Counted from the first letter of the stretch, positions 16,144 to 25,517 are shown. The stretch: 64,000 nt of DNA from Dermatobacter hominis (GCF_020715685.1 NZ_CP085840.1:1302001-1366000); one strand, 5' to 3'. Translations and numbers: made by a program. The notes: generated by a model not told the origin, from the sequence alone.

Positions 16144-17454
16144 ATGAACGGGCGCGAGCTCGACCGCTCGATCTGGCGCCTCGCCGGCCCGGCGTTCCTC
16201 ACGCTGACGGCCGAGCCGCTCTACCTGCTCGTCGACACGGCGGTCGTCGGCCGCATCGGCGGCGACGCGCTCGCCTCGCTCGCCGTCGCGTCGACGATCC
16301 TCCTCACGTCGACCGGCGTCCTGATCTTCCTCACGTTCGGGACCGCGGCCACCGTCGCCCGCCTGCGCGGCGCGGGCCACGCCGAGCAGGCGGCCGAGCA
16401 GTCGGTGCAGGGGATGTGGCTGGGCCTCGCGTGCGGCCTGGCCGCCGCAGCGCTGCTCGCCGTCCTCGGCGTGCCGCTCACGTCGTGGCTGAGCCCCGAC
16501 GCCTCGGTCGCCGAGGGCGCCCGCACCTACCTGTACATCAGCCTCCTCGGCGTCCCCGCCGTCTGCGTGACGATGGCCGGCACCGGCGCGCTGCGGGGCC
16601 ACGTCGACGCCCGCACGCCGCTGGTCGTCACCGTCGTCGCCAACCTCGTGAACCTGGCGATCGAGATCCCGCTCGTCCTCGGCCTCGGGTGGGGCCTGGC
16701 CGGGTCCGCCGCCGGGACCGTGCTCGTCCAGTGGGGTGCCGCAGCGACCTACCTGTTCGTCGTCGTGCGCCGCTACGGCGCCGGGCTCGAGCGCCGTCGA
16801 CCCGACCGCGCCGCACTGGGCCACCACCTGCGCATCGGGCGCGACCTGTTCGTTCGGACGGTCGCCCTCCGGGCCGCCTTCCTCGCGATGACCGCCCAGG
16901 CCGGCCGCCGCGGCGCCGAGGCCCTGTCGGCGTACCAGGTCGCCCTTCAGTGGTGGGTATTCCTGACGTTCCTGCTCGACGGGCTCGAGGCGGCGGCCCA
17001 GAGCCTGGTCGGCATGGCCCTCGGCGCGGGCGACGAGGTCCTCGCCCGCCGCACCGCAAGCCGGGTGCTGGCGTGGAGCGCGGCGTGCGGGCTCGTGCTC
17101 GGGCTCGCGACCGTCGTGGCGCGGAACGGCATCGCCGGGCTGTTCACCGACGACCCGGCCGTCGTGGCGCTCGTCACCACGTCGCTCGTGTGGGTCGGCG
17201 TCGCCCAGCCGCTCAACGGGCTGGCCTCGTCGCTCGACGGCGTGCTGGTGGGCGCGGGCGACCAGCGCTTCCTCGCCGCGGCGATGGTCGGGTCGCTGTC
17301 GGTGCTCGTGCTGGCCGGAGCGACGCTGTCGTGGGCCGGCACCGGGCTGTGGGGCGTGTGGCTGGCGCTGATTGTCTTCATGGCGTCGCGGGTGGTGTTC
17401 CTCGGCGCCCGGTTCCGGACCAGCGCGTGGCACCGGACCGGCGCCGTCGCCTGA
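16144..17454 (+). CDS. MATE family efflux transporter (DinF-like)
   Basis: 436 residues, twelve predicted helices in two similar halves. The opening LAGPAFLTLTAEPLYLLVDTAVVGRIGGDALASLAVA is a MATE/DinF start, with the acidic residue of VDTAVVGR in helix 1, and ALSAYQVALQWW begins the second half. The family exports drugs or flavonoid-like compounds against Na+ or H+. ATG at 16144 follows a hairpin by 23 bases; its own promoter is not obvious in that short space, so read-through from the HerA-like gene is possible. Confidence 0.93.
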   Translation: MNGRELDRSIWRLAGPAFLTLTAEPLYLLVDTAVVGRIGGDALASLAVASTILLTSTGVLIFLTFGTAATVARLRGAGHAEQAAEQSVQGMWLGLACGLAAAALLAVLGVPLTSWLSPDASVAEGARTYLYISLLGVPAVCVTMAGTGALRGHVDARTPLVVTVVANLVNLAIEIPLVLGLGWGLAGSAAGTVLVQWGAAATYLFVVVRRYGAGLERRRPDRAALGHHLRIGRDLFVRTVALRAAFLAMTAQAGRRGAEALSAYQVALQWWVFLTFLLDGLEAAAQSLVGMALGAGDEVLARRTASRVLAWSAACGLVLGLATVVARNGIAGLFTDDPAVVALVTTSLVWVGVAQPLNGLASSLDGVLVGAGDQRFLAAAMVGSLSVLVLAGATLSWAGTGLWGVWLALIVFMASRVVFLGARFRTSAWHRTGAVA

Positions 17455-17469
17455 CGCCCCCCGCCCCCG

Positions 17470-17523
17470 CCGTTCTGTTCCCGAGATCTGGGGCGAACAC
17501 CCCAGAACTCGGGAACAGAACGG
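17470..17523. terminator. Bidirectional hairpin between convergent genes
   Basis: CCGTTCTGTTCCCGAG (17470-17485) pairs with CTCGGGAACAGAACGG (17508-17523) without a mismatch, and an inner CTGGGG/CCCCAG stem closes a 6-base loop. It sits between the stops of the MATE and Eis-like genes and would end both transcripts. Confidence 0.75.
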
Positions 17524-17538
17524 GAGGAGGGGGACGGA

Positions 17539-18825
17539 TCAGAACTTCGTGTCGGTCCAGGGCGGCGGGTCGGCGTCGAACATGGCGTCGGCCTGCGCCA
17601 GCGCATCGGCGTCGCCCTGGATCCGGCCGGCCCGGGCCACCGCACGGAACGAGCCGGCGCCGAGGACGCGCGCACCCAGGTCCGCCACCGACATCGACAG
17701 GTCCGCCCCGCTCGGGCCCAGCGGCGCCGGGCTGACGCGCTCGCACGACGCCGAACCGCCGTCGACCTGCAGGCGGAACGTCCCGCCGCTGCCCGGCCGG
17801 ACCGCGTCGTCGATCGACAGCGTGAGCACGCCGTCGGCCGCATAGGTGCGGGCGCCGAGCAGCGCGGCGACGTCGATCGGACGCAGCCAGATGTGGTCCC
17901 GCAGCGACGTGCAGCGGAGGGCACGCTGATCGACGAGCACGTCGTCGAGCAGGTGGTGCGCGGGCAGCGGGGCGCGCACCGTGGTGACGAGGTCGACCTC
18001 GAGCAACGCCGTCCAGAGCGCGAGCTCCACGGCCGGCGTCATGCCCACGACCTCGCGCACCTCGAGCGCGCTGTCCGATCCGTGCACGCCCCACCGCTCG
18101 TCGTGGCGGTAGAGGGCGTAGCCGTCTGGCGTGCCGTCGACGGCGTGGTGCACCAGCGCCCGCTGGCTGGGATGGCCGCCGACGTAGGTCTCCGCATCGC
18201 CGAGCACCACGCCCCACCACTCGTCGCTGCGCGACAGGGTTCCGCTGGCGGCGCAGCGGTCGTGGATCGCCGGCAGCAGGTCGAGCAGCTCGTCGCGGTC
18301 GACCGCGACGTCGTGCAGCAGCAGCGTGCCGTCGACCCGGGGCGCGTCGTCACGGAGGCGGGCCGCCGTCACCGGGATCTCGACGGTCCGCATCGGGACC
18401 GCCATGCCGTAGCCGAACCGCCCGTAGATCGTCGCCTGGCTGGCGGTGAGCAACGAGGCGACCTCGCCGCGGGCGGCCGCGTCCTCGAGCAGCCAGTCGA
18501 CCATCGAGCGGAGGATCCCCCGCCGGCGGTGCGACGTGAGCACGCCGACGTCGCCGACACCGGCGACCCGGACGTGGGCGCCGCCGGGCAGCGTCAGCTG
18601 GAACGGGAAGTTGCCGGACGCACCGGCGTCCACCCCGTCGACCACCGCCAGCACGAACCGGTCGGTCTCCATGATGTGGCGCTTGGCCTCGACGTAGGCC
18701 CGCGAGTTCGACAGGCCGAAGGCGAGGCCGTCGACGGTGCAGAAGCGCTCGTGCGGGTCCCTCGGGCCGTCGGCGAGCGAGCGGAGGGTGCAGATCTCGG
18801 GGGCGGCCGCCGGTTCGGATCCCAT
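17539..18825 (-). CDS. Eis-like GNAT N-acetyltransferase
   Basis: 428 residues with the Eis layout: an N-terminal GNAT domain with the acetyl-CoA loop VLTSHRRRGILRSMV (about 95-110), a second degenerate GNAT domain, and a C-terminal sterol-carrier-like domain. The chain ends in Phe (WTDTKF); in Eis enzymes the carboxylate of the terminal Phe is the general base, so catalysis looks intact. Eis proteins acetylate aminoglycosides and lysine side chains; this substrate is not known. ATG at 18825 is preferred to a GTG 24 bases upstream because TACTGT at 18833-18838 leaves a 7-base spacer. Confidence 0.9.
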   Translation of the reverse strand: MGSEPAAAPEICTLRSLADGPRDPHERFCTVDGLAFGLSNSRAYVEAKRHIMETDRFVLAVVDGVDAGASGNFPFQLTLPGGAHVRVAGVGDVGVLTSHRRRGILRSMVDWLLEDAAARGEVASLLTASQATIYGRFGYGMAVPMRTVEIPVTAARLRDDAPRVDGTLLLHDVAVDRDELLDLLPAIHDRCAASGTLSRSDEWWGVVLGDAETYVGGHPSQRALVHHAVDGTPDGYALYRHDERWGVHGSDSALEVREVVGMTPAVELALWTALLEVDLVTTVRAPLPAHHLLDDVLVDQRALRCTSLRDHIWLRPIDVAALLGARTYAADGVLTLSIDDAVRPGSGGTFRLQVDGGSASCERVSPAPLGPSGADLSMSVADLGARVLGAGSFRAVARAGRIQGDADALAQADAMFDADPPPWTDTKF

Positions 18826-18832
18826 CGCGCCG

Positions 18833-18838
18833 ACAGTA
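18833..18838 (-). promoter_or_regulatory. -10 box of the Eis-like gene
   Basis: TACTGT on the minus strand, 7 bases before ATG 18825; it decides between two in-frame starts. Confidence 0.5.
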
Positions 18839-18919
18839 GGGGCGGGCACGAGGGCGGGGCCGGGGGTTTCAGCCCGACCGCACCGGACGGTCGCTCGGGC
18901 CCGAGCCGTCGGCGACGGA

Positions 18920-19531
18920 TCAGCCGGTGCTGGTGCAGGACGTCTGCACGTACTGGCCGATCGCGGTCTGCGCCGACTGGACGTTCGGGTCCGAGATCAG
19001 CGCACTCGCACGGCTCTCGGCGTCGACGGCCCGGGGGTCGACCTTCGACATGCTCCCCCACACGCCCTGCATGGTCTGCAGCGGTCCGCCGAGCTCCGGC
19101 GGGCCGATCTGCACGAGGTGGGCGAACAGCCGGTCGAGCGAGGCGAACAGCTGGGTGAACCCCGACGGGTTGGTCAGGAGACTGGTGAGGTTGACGTTGC
19201 TCTGGGTGACGTCACGCAGGGCCTGGCCGGTCAGCAGCGTGCAGAGGTCCGTCTCGTTGTTGAGGTCGTCGATGCGCCGGATGAGCTCGTTGACGTCGAC
19301 GTCGCCGCTGGTGCCGGCCGACGTCTGGCCGTCGGCGACCGGAGGGGCGGTCGGCGCAGGGCCGGGGGTCGTCTGGTCGGAGGGGTCGTCCTGGGCCTCC
19401 TCGGTGGCGCTCTCCTGGCTGCACGCCGCCGCCAGGGGCACCAGGACGACCATCGCCACGACGGCACCGGCCGCGGCGCGCCACGCGCCCGACCGCCGCA
19501 CCGCTCGGTTGCCCGCTCGCCGAGTCCCCAC
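18920..19531 (-). CDS. Secreted lipoprotein, unknown
   Basis: About 203 residues. A twin-Arg-bearing basic start (GTRRAGNRAVRRSG), a hydrophobic segment and PLAAACSQ give a probable lipoprotein signal, though Ala rather than Leu stands at -3. A Pro/Thr/Asp linker follows, then an all-helical domain of about 130 residues with two cysteines (TDLCTLLTG and QTSCTSTG at the end). The start is uncertain: GTG 19531 is chosen because it gives a normal signal length; ATG 19609 would add 26 residues. No family is recognised. It lies downstream of the Eis-like gene's neighbourhood and ends the sigma-factor region on the same strand. Confidence 0.65.
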   Translation of the reverse strand: MGTRRAGNRAVRRSGAWRAAAGAVVAMVVLVPLAAACSQESATEEAQDDPSDQTTPGPAPTAPPVADGQTSAGTSGDVDVNELIRRIDDLNNETDLCTLLTGQALRDVTQSNVNLTSLLTNPSGFTQLFASLDRLFAHLVQIGPPELGGPLQTMQGVWGSMSKVDPRAVDAESRASALISDPNVQSAQTAIGQYVQTSCTSTG

Positions 19532-19617
19532 GGCGGTCGATGGTACGGGAGCGGACCCGCCACCGGAACTCGCGACCCGTTCACCGCCCCGCCATGACCG
19601 CCCCGCCATGACCGCTC

Positions 19618-19659
19618 TGTCACGGCTGGCGGCCCCGTGCGGGGCCGCCAGCCGTGACA
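19618..19659 (-). repeat. Hairpin repeat, copy 1, after the anti-sigma-like gene
   Basis: TGTCACGGCTGGCGGCCCC and its exact complement form a 19-bp stem with the loop GTGC. The element lies 18 bases past the stop of the anti-sigma-like gene and is nearly identical to the element at 21683-21732 on the other side of the sigma/anti-sigma pair. It probably also works as a terminator. Confidence 0.8.
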
Positions 19660-19677
19660 AAGCCGGACAGGATGAGC

Positions 19678-21150
19678 TCAGAGGCCCTCCTCGCAGGCGA
19701 GGACGACCCGGTCACCGACGACGGCGACGTCGACACGACCCGGGACGAGGTCCGCCGTGACCATCGCCGGCTGGCCGTCGCGCTCGACCTCCCTCACGGT
19801 CCCGCCCCCGGCCTGGACGGTCGCCGCCGCCTCCTGCAGGGTGGAGCCGCGCAGCTCGGGCCGCTCCGTGGAGCGCTGCTCGACGCAGTCCAGGAAGGTC
19901 GCCGTCACGGTCGGGTCGAGCGGTGGGATGGTCGTCGCGGTCGTCGGTGCCGTCGTGGTCGTCGTCGGGCCGTTCGAGTCGTCGATGCCGTCGATCCCCC
20001 TGCGCTCGAGCTCCCGGCGGAACTCGTCCTCCGACATCGCCCGCAGCGACCGCGCCACGTCGACGAGCTCGTCCATCGTCGCGAGTTGCGGGCGCGGGCC
20101 GTTCGCCGGCTCCACCCGGTCGATGAGGCTGATCACCACGCCGTAATCGAAGAGGTACAACCCGATCATCTCGCTCCCCTCGATCGAGAACGCACCTCCC
20201 CCCAGTTCCGGACGGGGCACCACGCGCTGCACCCCGCTGCGGTCGAAGAAGAGCTGCGTGTCGGCCGTCGACCTGCGCTGCAGCGCAGCCACCATCGGAG
20301 GGGTGCGGTCGCTCACGATGCTGACGCCCACGGTGGGGCTCGTCGGGTCGGCGGCATCTCCCATTCGAACGGTCAGACCGACGCCGCGGATCGACGACGA
20401 CGTGGCCGCTCCGGCCGACGGCTCGACCATGCGAAGCCCGGCCGGCGGTTCGAGCCTGGCGATCACCGCCATCGGGTTTGGCTCGGACGATGCCGCGAGC
20501 GACGAGGCCAGGCGGGCGATGACCGCATCGGCCTCGACATCATCGACGCCGTCGTACGCAACCGTCACCTGGTACGAGGGCGAGTCGACCTGCCCCGGCG
20601 TGGCGACGTCGGGACCGGTGAGCACGACCCAGACGGTCTCCGTGATCGCTCCGGGCGGCGGTCCATACCGGCGGGCAACCGCGCCGTCTGAAAGCACCTG
20701 CGCGTCGAGCACCGGGAACACGGGCGCCAGGATCGGGAGCCCAGGTGCCAGCACGGTCATCCACCGGGTCGGATCGTCCGGATCGTCGACCGCCGTCCAG
20801 GACCCCGACTCGCCTCCCACCTGCGATACGTCGTCGACGCGGAACCGCCCGTCGTCCGGTGGAAGGCGCCAGATGCCGTCGCCCCGGAGCTCGATCGGGC
20901 CCGAGTCGGGGGTGGCGACGACCTCGCCGTCGTCCGAGGTGAGGCGTAGCCCGACGAACGCCAGCGCCGCGACCACCGCCACCCCGATCGCGGGAAGCCA
21001 CCAACGGCGTCGACGGTGCGGATCGAGCGACACGACCGCGGCGACGAACGGTCGCTCCGCCGGGAGGGCGGCGGGGACCTCGGCAGCGGCCTGTCGCAGC
21101 AGCTCGCGCAGGCGCTGCTCCTCGCGGTCGGTGAGCTCCACGTCGGTCAC
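19678..21150 (-). CDS. Membrane anti-sigma-like protein
   Basis: 490 residues. An N-terminal cytoplasmic part of about 50 residues (ELTDREEQRLRELLRQAAAEVP) leads to one transmembrane helix (about 53-70) and a large external part. The external region has an undetermined beta-rich domain and, after a Thr-rich linker, a C-terminal segment ending TADLVPGRVDVAVVGDRVV, faintly like I78-type inhibitor repeats. The HxxxCxxC zinc motif of classical anti-sigma factors is absent. Start GTG 21150 overlaps the sigma-factor stop (GTGA) with GGAGGAGGGG upstream, so the proteins are made together, the usual sign of a sigma/anti-sigma pair. Function as an anti-sigma factor is inferred from this. Confidence 0.78.
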   Translation of the reverse strand: MTDVELTDREEQRLRELLRQAAAEVPAALPAERPFVAAVVSLDPHRRRRWWLPAIGVAVVAALAFVGLRLTSDDGEVVATPDSGPIELRGDGIWRLPPDDGRFRVDDVSQVGGESGSWTAVDDPDDPTRWMTVLAPGLPILAPVFPVLDAQVLSDGAVARRYGPPPGAITETVWVVLTGPDVATPGQVDSPSYQVTVAYDGVDDVEADAVIARLASSLAASSEPNPMAVIARLEPPAGLRMVEPSAGAATSSSIRGVGLTVRMGDAADPTSPTVGVSIVSDRTPPMVAALQRRSTADTQLFFDRSGVQRVVPRPELGGGAFSIEGSEMIGLYLFDYGVVISLIDRVEPANGPRPQLATMDELVDVARSLRAMSEDEFRRELERRGIDGIDDSNGPTTTTTAPTTATTIPPLDPTVTATFLDCVEQRSTERPELRGSTLQEAAATVQAGGGTVREVERDGQPAMVTADLVPGRVDVAVVGDRVVLACEEGL

Positions 21151-21626
21151 GACCCCTCCTCCGCCAGCAGGTCGCGCAGGCTGGACAGCCCTCGGTGCAG
21201 ATGCGACTTCACGGTGCCGAGCGGCAGGTCCAGCGCGTCGGCGATCGCGTCGAGCGGCAGGTCCTCGTAGTAGCGGAGCACGACGCAGGCCCGGACCTCG
21301 GGGCGCAGCGCGTGGAGCCGGTCCCACATCTCGTCCAGGTCGGGGGCGGGGACCGCGGCGTCGACCGGGCGGCGGAAGCGTTCGGCCGTCGCAGCCCGGC
21401 GGTGCGACGACCGCACGCCGTTCACCACCGACGTGCGCAGGTACGCCGCCGGTTCGGCCACCTCGTCGAGGCGCGGTGCGAGCTGCTCGAACGCGTCCAT
21501 CACGACCTCCTCGGCGACCGCGCGGGAACCCGCCAGCAGCGTCGCCAGGCGCACGAGCGGCGCGTACCGGTCGCGGAACAGCGCGTCGAGTCGCTCCTGC
21601 GACCCGGTCACGGCCACCCCATCCAC
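21147..21626 (-). CDS. ECF-type RNA polymerase sigma factor
   Basis: About 159 residues. Region 2 (RDRYAPLVRLATLL through VVMDAFEQLAPRL) and region 4 with the helix-turn-helix LDAIADALDLPLGTVKSHLHRG are both present; there is no region 1 or 3, as in group 4 sigma factors. Several in-frame GTG codons crowd the start; GTG 21626 is chosen as it lies just after GGGAGGAAGC. It is the first gene of a two-gene operon with a membrane anti-sigma-like protein and likely responds to an envelope signal. Target promoters are not evident. Confidence 0.9.
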   Translation of the reverse strand: MDGVAVTGSQERLDALFRDRYAPLVRLATLLAGSRAVAEEVVMDAFEQLAPRLDEVAEPAAYLRTSVVNGVRSSHRRAATAERFRRPVDAAVPAPDLDEMWDRLHALRPEVRACVVLRYYEDLPLDAIADALDLPLGTVKSHLHRGLSSLRDLLAEEGS

Positions 21627-21682
21627 GCTTCCTCCCACACCTCACAGACGCTCGAGCGCCCCGAAAGGTTGCACCGATCGCT

Positions 21683-21732
21683 GCTTTGTCACGGCTGGCG
21701 GCCCCGTTCGGGGCCGCCAGCCGTGACAAAGC
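21683..21732 (-). repeat. Hairpin repeat, copy 2, before the sigma gene
   Basis: Perfect 23-bp stem (21683-21705 with 21710-21732) and loop GTTC. Arms begin GCTTTGTCACGG. It lies between the TauE-like gene's stop at 21736 and the sigma-factor start. Core sequence and the flanking AAAGCCGG(A/T)CAGGAT match the copy at 19618-19659. Confidence 0.85.
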
Positions 21733-21735
21733 CGG

Positions 21736-22470
21736 TCAGGATCGGAGGGCGCCGAGGAGGGAGACGACCGCGGTGGCGGCCAGCAGCCACAGCACCAGCG
21801 TGCGGAACCGCTCCTCGGGGAACCGGTGGTGCAGCCGGTCCCCCACCCACCAGCCGACCGGCCACGCCACCACGGTCAGGGCTGCGGTCGCCAGGACGGT
21901 CCCGGTCACCTGCCCGCTCACCGCGAACAGGACGATCGCCACCACGCCGTTGGCGCCGAACAGCGCGGAGGCCGTCGCCCGGAACGTGGCCTTGGGGAGC
22001 CGGTGGCCGTGGAGCGCGGTCACCACCGGTGGTCCGCTGACGCCGACCGACGTGTTGAGCAGGCCGGTGCCCACGCCGGCCACGACGTCGGCCCAGCCCG
22101 GCACCCTCGACGGCTCCGGGCCGAACGCCAGGACCGCCACCGCGGCCAGCACGACCACGCCGATGCCGACGCCGATCCAGCGCTCGGGAAGCACCAGCAG
22201 CAGGGCCAGCCCCGCCGGCATCCCGATCAGCCCGCCGACGAACAGGCGGCCCAGGATCGGCCGGTCGACGTCGGCCCGGTGCCGGATCGACACACCGCCG
22301 TTCGACAGCAGGCCGAGGATCGCCGACAGCACGACCGCCTCGCGGGGCCCCACCGCCAGCGCCATCAGCGGCACGGTCGTCAGCGCGAAACCGAACCCGA
22401 CCAGCGCGTTGAGCAGGGACCCGACGAACAGCGCGCCGGCGACCAGGACGAGGGCGGCGAGCGACGGCAC
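21736..22470 (-). CDS. TauE/SafE family (sulfite exporter-like) permease
   Basis: 244 residues, eight hydrophobic helices in two repeats. LLNALVGFGFALTTVPLMAL and the second-half LLNTSVGVSGPPVVTAL are the paired loops typical of the TauE/SafE (DUF81) family, thought to export sulfite, sulfonates or organic anions. The substrate here is not indicated by neighbours. GTG 22470 is chosen since the family motif begins about 15 residues later and TACGAT at 22479-22484 leaves an 8-base spacer. Confidence 0.9.
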   Translation of the reverse strand: MPSLAALVLVAGALFVGSLLNALVGFGFALTTVPLMALAVGPREAVVLSAILGLLSNGGVSIRHRADVDRPILGRLFVGGLIGMPAGLALLLVLPERWIGVGIGVVVLAAVAVLAFGPEPSRVPGWADVVAGVGTGLLNTSVGVSGPPVVTALHGHRLPKATFRATASALFGANGVVAIVLFAVSGQVTGTVLATAALTVVAWPVGWWVGDRLHHRFPEERFRTLVLWLLAATAVVSLLGALRS

Positions 22471-22478
22471 GGGCGCCG

Positions 22479-22484
22479 ATCGTA
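22479..22484 (-). promoter_or_regulatory. -10 box of the TauE-like gene
   Basis: TACGAT on the minus strand, 8 bases before GTG 22470; it excludes the longer reading frame that would extend to 22575 through a hairpin. Confidence 0.5.
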
Positions 22485-22526
22485 GGGACCCGCCACCCCG
22501 ACCCCGACCGCTTTGCCTGACCCCGA

Positions 22527-22580
22527 CCGCTTTGTTCCACGTTTTCGACGTCGGAGCGTCGAGGACGACGAACAAAGCGG
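22527..22580 (-). terminator. Hairpin after gatB
   Basis: CCGCTTTGTT (22527-22536) pairs with AACAAAGCGG (22571-22580); inside, CGACG/CGTCG gives a smaller stem. It follows the gatB stop by 43 bases. The outer GCTTTGT/ACAAAGC pair is shared with the repeat at 21683. A 16-base sequence GACCCCGACCGCTTTG is also directly repeated here (about 22499 and 22520). Confidence 0.6.
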
Positions 22581-22623
22581 GCAGCCGGCAGCCGCAGCGG
22601 ACCGCGGCGCAGCGCGGGAGGGG

Positions 22624-24045
22624 TCAGCCCTTGCGCGAGTTGAGGAGGGCGGTGACGGCCTTGCCGTCGGCCTTGCCCTGCGTGGCCTTCATCACCTGGC
22701 CGACGAAGAAGCCGGTGACCTTGCCGTCGCCGTCGCGGAAGCGCTGCCACTCGTCGGGGTGCGAGGCGATCAGCTCGTCGACGACCGACTCCAGCGCCCC
22801 GGTGTCCATCGCCTCGAAGCCGTTGCGCTTCGCGATGTCGGCCGGGGCGTCGCCCGTCTCGATCATCTCGGCCAGCACCTGCTTGGTCTGGGTGGCGGTG
22901 AGCTTGCCGTCCACCTCCATCCCGACGAGGTCGGCGAACGCCGACGGGGTGACGTCGAGCGACCGCTCGTCGGCCATGTTGTGCTCGGCGTGGGTGAGCA
23001 CGCGGACGGGATCCGCGCCCAGCTCGATGGTCGCGAGGCAGAGCTCGTCGAGCCCCCGCTCGACGATCAGCGCGGTCTGCTCGAGCTCGGACCCGGAGAC
23101 CTCGGCGAGCCGGTGGCGGCGCTCCGACGGCAGCATCGGCAGCTCGGCCCGCACCCGCTCGACCCACTCGTCGCCCGGGTCGATCTCGACGAGGTCGGGA
23201 TCGGGGAAGTAGCGGTAGTCGTCCGCGTCCTCCTTGGACCGCAGCAACGTGGTCCGCCCCTCGGTGTCGTTCCAGTGGCGGGTCTGCTGGACCACGCCCT
23301 CGCCCGACGTGATCAGGTCGGCCTGCCGGGCCGCCTCGTACTCGATGGCGCGACCCATCGACCGGAGCGAGTTGATGTTCTTGATCTCGCAGCGCGTGCC
23401 GAACTCGGTCTCGCCGCGGCGACGGACCGACACGTTGCAGTCGACCCGCAGCGACCCCTCCTCCATCTTCCCGTCGGAGGCGCCGACGGCGACGAGGATG
23501 GAGCGGAGCTCCGCGACGTAGGCCTTGGCGTCCTCGGCGGAGCGCAGGTCGGGCCGCCCCACGATCTCGAGCAGCGGCACGCCGGCCCGGTTGAGGTCGA
23601 CGAGCGAGTACTGGGCGTCGTGGATGCGGCCGCCCCCGCCGATGTGGGTCGACTTGCCCGTGTCCTCCTCGAGGTGGGCGCGCTCGATGCCGACCCGCTT
23701 GCCCGACGGCAGCTCCAGCCAGCCGTCGGCGTTGATCGGCAGCTCGTACTGGGAGATCTGGTAGTTCTTCGGCTGGTCCGGGTAGAAGTAGTTCTTCCGG
23801 GCGAAGACCGACCGCTGGACCGTGCAGTTCAGGGCGAGTCCGACCCGGATCGCCAGCTCGACCGCCTGCTCGTTGAGCACCGGGAGCGACCCGGGGAGCC
23901 CCAGCGTCAGCGGGTCGATGTGAGTGTTGGGCTCGCCGCCGAAGTGGTTGACGGCCGACGAGAAGAGCTTGGTGCGGGTCGCGAGCTCCGTGTGGACCTC
24001 GAGCCCGATCACGATCTCCCAGGTGTCGTGGTCGAAGCCGCTCAT
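22624..24045 (-). CDS. gatB: Asp-tRNA(Asn)/Glu-tRNA(Gln) amidotransferase subunit B
   Basis: 473 residues. GatB binds the misacylated tRNA and phosphorylates its Asp or Glu side chain before transfer of ammonia. The opening [21 protein letters not shown] is diagnostic; the cradle domain has [19 protein letters not shown] and [11 protein letters not shown], and the C-terminal YqeY-like domain includes NGFEAMD and [17 protein letters not shown] at 24045 overlaps the gatA stop (ATGA). Order here is gatC-gatA-gatB with 4-base overlaps throughout, so one operon. Confidence 0.98.
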   Translation of the reverse strand: MSGFDHDTWEIVIGLEVHTELATRTKLFSSAVNHFGGEPNTHIDPLTLGLPGSLPVLNEQAVELAIRVGLALNCTVQRSVFARKNYFYPDQPKNYQISQYELPINADGWLELPSGKRVGIERAHLEEDTGKSTHIGGGGRIHDAQYSLVDLNRAGVPLLEIVGRPDLRSAEDAKAYVAELRSILVAVGASDGKMEEGSLRVDCNVSVRRRGETEFGTRCEIKNINSLRSMGRAIEYEAARQADLITSGEGVVQQTRHWNDTEGRTTLLRSKEDADDYRYFPDPDLVEIDPGDEWVERVRAELPMLPSERRHRLAEVSGSELEQTALIVERGLDELCLATIELGADPVRVLTHAEHNMADERSLDVTPSAFADLVGMEVDGKLTATQTKQVLAEMIETGDAPADIAKRNGFEAMDTGALESVVDELIASHPDEWQRFRDGDGKVTGFFVGQVMKATQGKADGKAVTALLNSRKG

Positions 24046-25517
24046 GAGGCGCTCCCCTCGGTCGTCGCCGCCACCGGGACCGCCGCTGCCTCGAGTGCTG
24101 CCGCGGTCCGGAACATCGCCACCTCGCCGAGCGCCGGCGCCAGCACCTGCACGCCGACGGGCAGGCCGTCGTCGCCGGCGCCGAACGGCACCGACATGGC
24201 GGGGTGGCCGGCCAGGTTGGTGGGGATCGTGCAGATGTCGTTCAGGTACATCTGCAGCGGGTCCGCCGTCTTGTCGCCGAACGGGAACGCGGTCGTCGGC
24301 GACGTCGGCGACAGCAGGACGTCGAAGCGCTCGTAGGCGGCGTCGAAGTCGCGCCGGATCAACGTGCGCACCTTGAGCGCCTTGCCGTAGAAGGCCTCGT
24401 AGTAGCCGGCCGACAGGGCGTAGGTGCCGAGCATGATGCGGCGCTTCACCTCGTCGCCGAAGCCGGCGGTCCGGGTCAGCTCCATCATCTCGCCGGTGGT
24501 CGCCGCCTCGATGCGCAGCCCGTAGCGGACGCCGTCGTAGCGGGCGAGGTTGGAGCTCGCCTCGGCCGGCGCCACCAGGTAGTAGGCCGACAGGCCGAAG
24601 GCCACGGCCGGGACCGACACCTCGTCGACCTCCGCCCCCGCGGCGGCCAGCGCGTCGGCGGCGGCCCGGACCCGGGCGGCGACGTCGGGGGCGATGCCCT
24701 CGCCCATCATCTCGGTCACGATGCCGACGCGGAGCCCGTCGACGCCGTCGTCGAGGTGGTCCGACACCGACGGGAAGGGCTGCGGCAGCGACGTCGAGTC
24801 GCCGGGGTCGTGGCCGCCCATGACCTCGAGCGCCAGTGCGGCGTCGGCGACCGTCGTCGAGAACGGCCCGACCTGGTCGAGCGACGAGCCGAACGCCACC
24901 AGGCCCAGCCGGGAGACGGTGCCGTACGTGGGCTTCACGCCGACGACGCCGCACAGCGACGCGGGCTGGCGGATCGAGCCGCCCGTGTCGGAGCCGAGCG
25001 CCAGCGGGGCGAAGCCCGCAGCCACGGCGGCGGCGGACCCGCCGGAGGATCCGCCGGGCACGCGGGTGGTGTCGTGCGGGTTGCGGGTCGGGCCGAACGC
25101 CGAGTTCTCCGTCGAGGAGCCCATCGCGAACTCATCGAGGTTGGTCTTGCCGACCGCCACCGCGCCGGCGGCGGCGAGACGGGTGACGACCGTCGCGTCG
25201 TAGGGCGGCAGCCAGCCCTCGAGGATCTTCGACGAGCACGTCGTCGGGACGCCGGAGGTGCAGAGGTTGTCCTTGATGGCGACCGGGACGCCGGCGAGCG
25301 GACCCGGGTCCTCACCTGCGGCGACCCGGCGGTCGATGTCGGCGGCGGCAGCGCGGGCCGCCTCCTCGGTCAGGTGGTTGAACGCGTGGATCTCCGACTC
25401 GCGGAGCGCGATGCGGGCGAGGTGGTCGTCGAGCACCTCGAGGGCGCTCAGCTCGCCGGTCCGCACGCCGGCGGCGATGTCGGACGCGGACCGCAGTGGG
25501 CCGGATGCGGCGGTCAC
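24042..25517 (-). CDS. gatA: Asp-tRNA(Asn)/Glu-tRNA(Gln) amidotransferase subunit A
   Basis: 491-residue glutaminase subunit of the amidase-signature family. The Ser-cisSer-Lys triad is intact: K82 in VPVAIKDN, S157 in [14 protein letters not shown] and S181 in [12 protein letters not shown]. It frees ammonia from glutamine and passes it through a channel to GatB. GTG at 25517 overlaps the gatC stop (GTGA). Presence of gatCAB implies that Gln-tRNA (and possibly Asn-tRNA) is made by transamidation in this organism. Confidence 0.98.
   Translation of the reverse strand: MTAASGPLRSASDIAAGVRTGELSALEVLDDHLARIALRESEIHAFNHLTEEAARAAAADIDRRVAAGEDPGPLAGVPVAIKDNLCTSGVPTTCSSKILEGWLPPYDATVVTRLAAAGAVAVGKTNLDEFAMGSSTENSAFGPTRNPHDTTRVPGGSSGGSAAAVAAGFAPLALGSDTGGSIRQPASLCGVVGVKPTYGTVSRLGLVAFGSSLDQVGPFSTTVADAALALEVMGGHDPGDSTSLPQPFPSVSDHLDDGVDGLRVGIVTEMMGEGIAPDVAARVRAAADALAAAGAEVDEVSVPAVAFGLSAYYLVAPAEASSNLARYDGVRYGLRIEAATTGEMMELTRTAGFGDEVKRRIMLGTYALSAGYYEAFYGKALKVRTLIRRDFDAAYERFDVLLSPTSPTTAFPFGDKTADPLQMYLNDICTIPTNLAGHPAMSVPFGAGDDGLPVGVQVLAPALGEVAMFRTAAALEAAAVPVAATTEGSAS

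Noticed and set aside
13021-17433. A 1,470-codon minus-strand frame
   Set aside because: Only the last 150 codons are a real gene; the rest lies opposite the HerA-like and MATE genes with no motif.
20258-23212. A 984-codon plus-strand frame across sigma factor, TauE and gatB
   Set aside because: Ser/Arg/Pro-rich composition and full overlap with five well-supported minus-strand genes; typical antisense openness at high GC.
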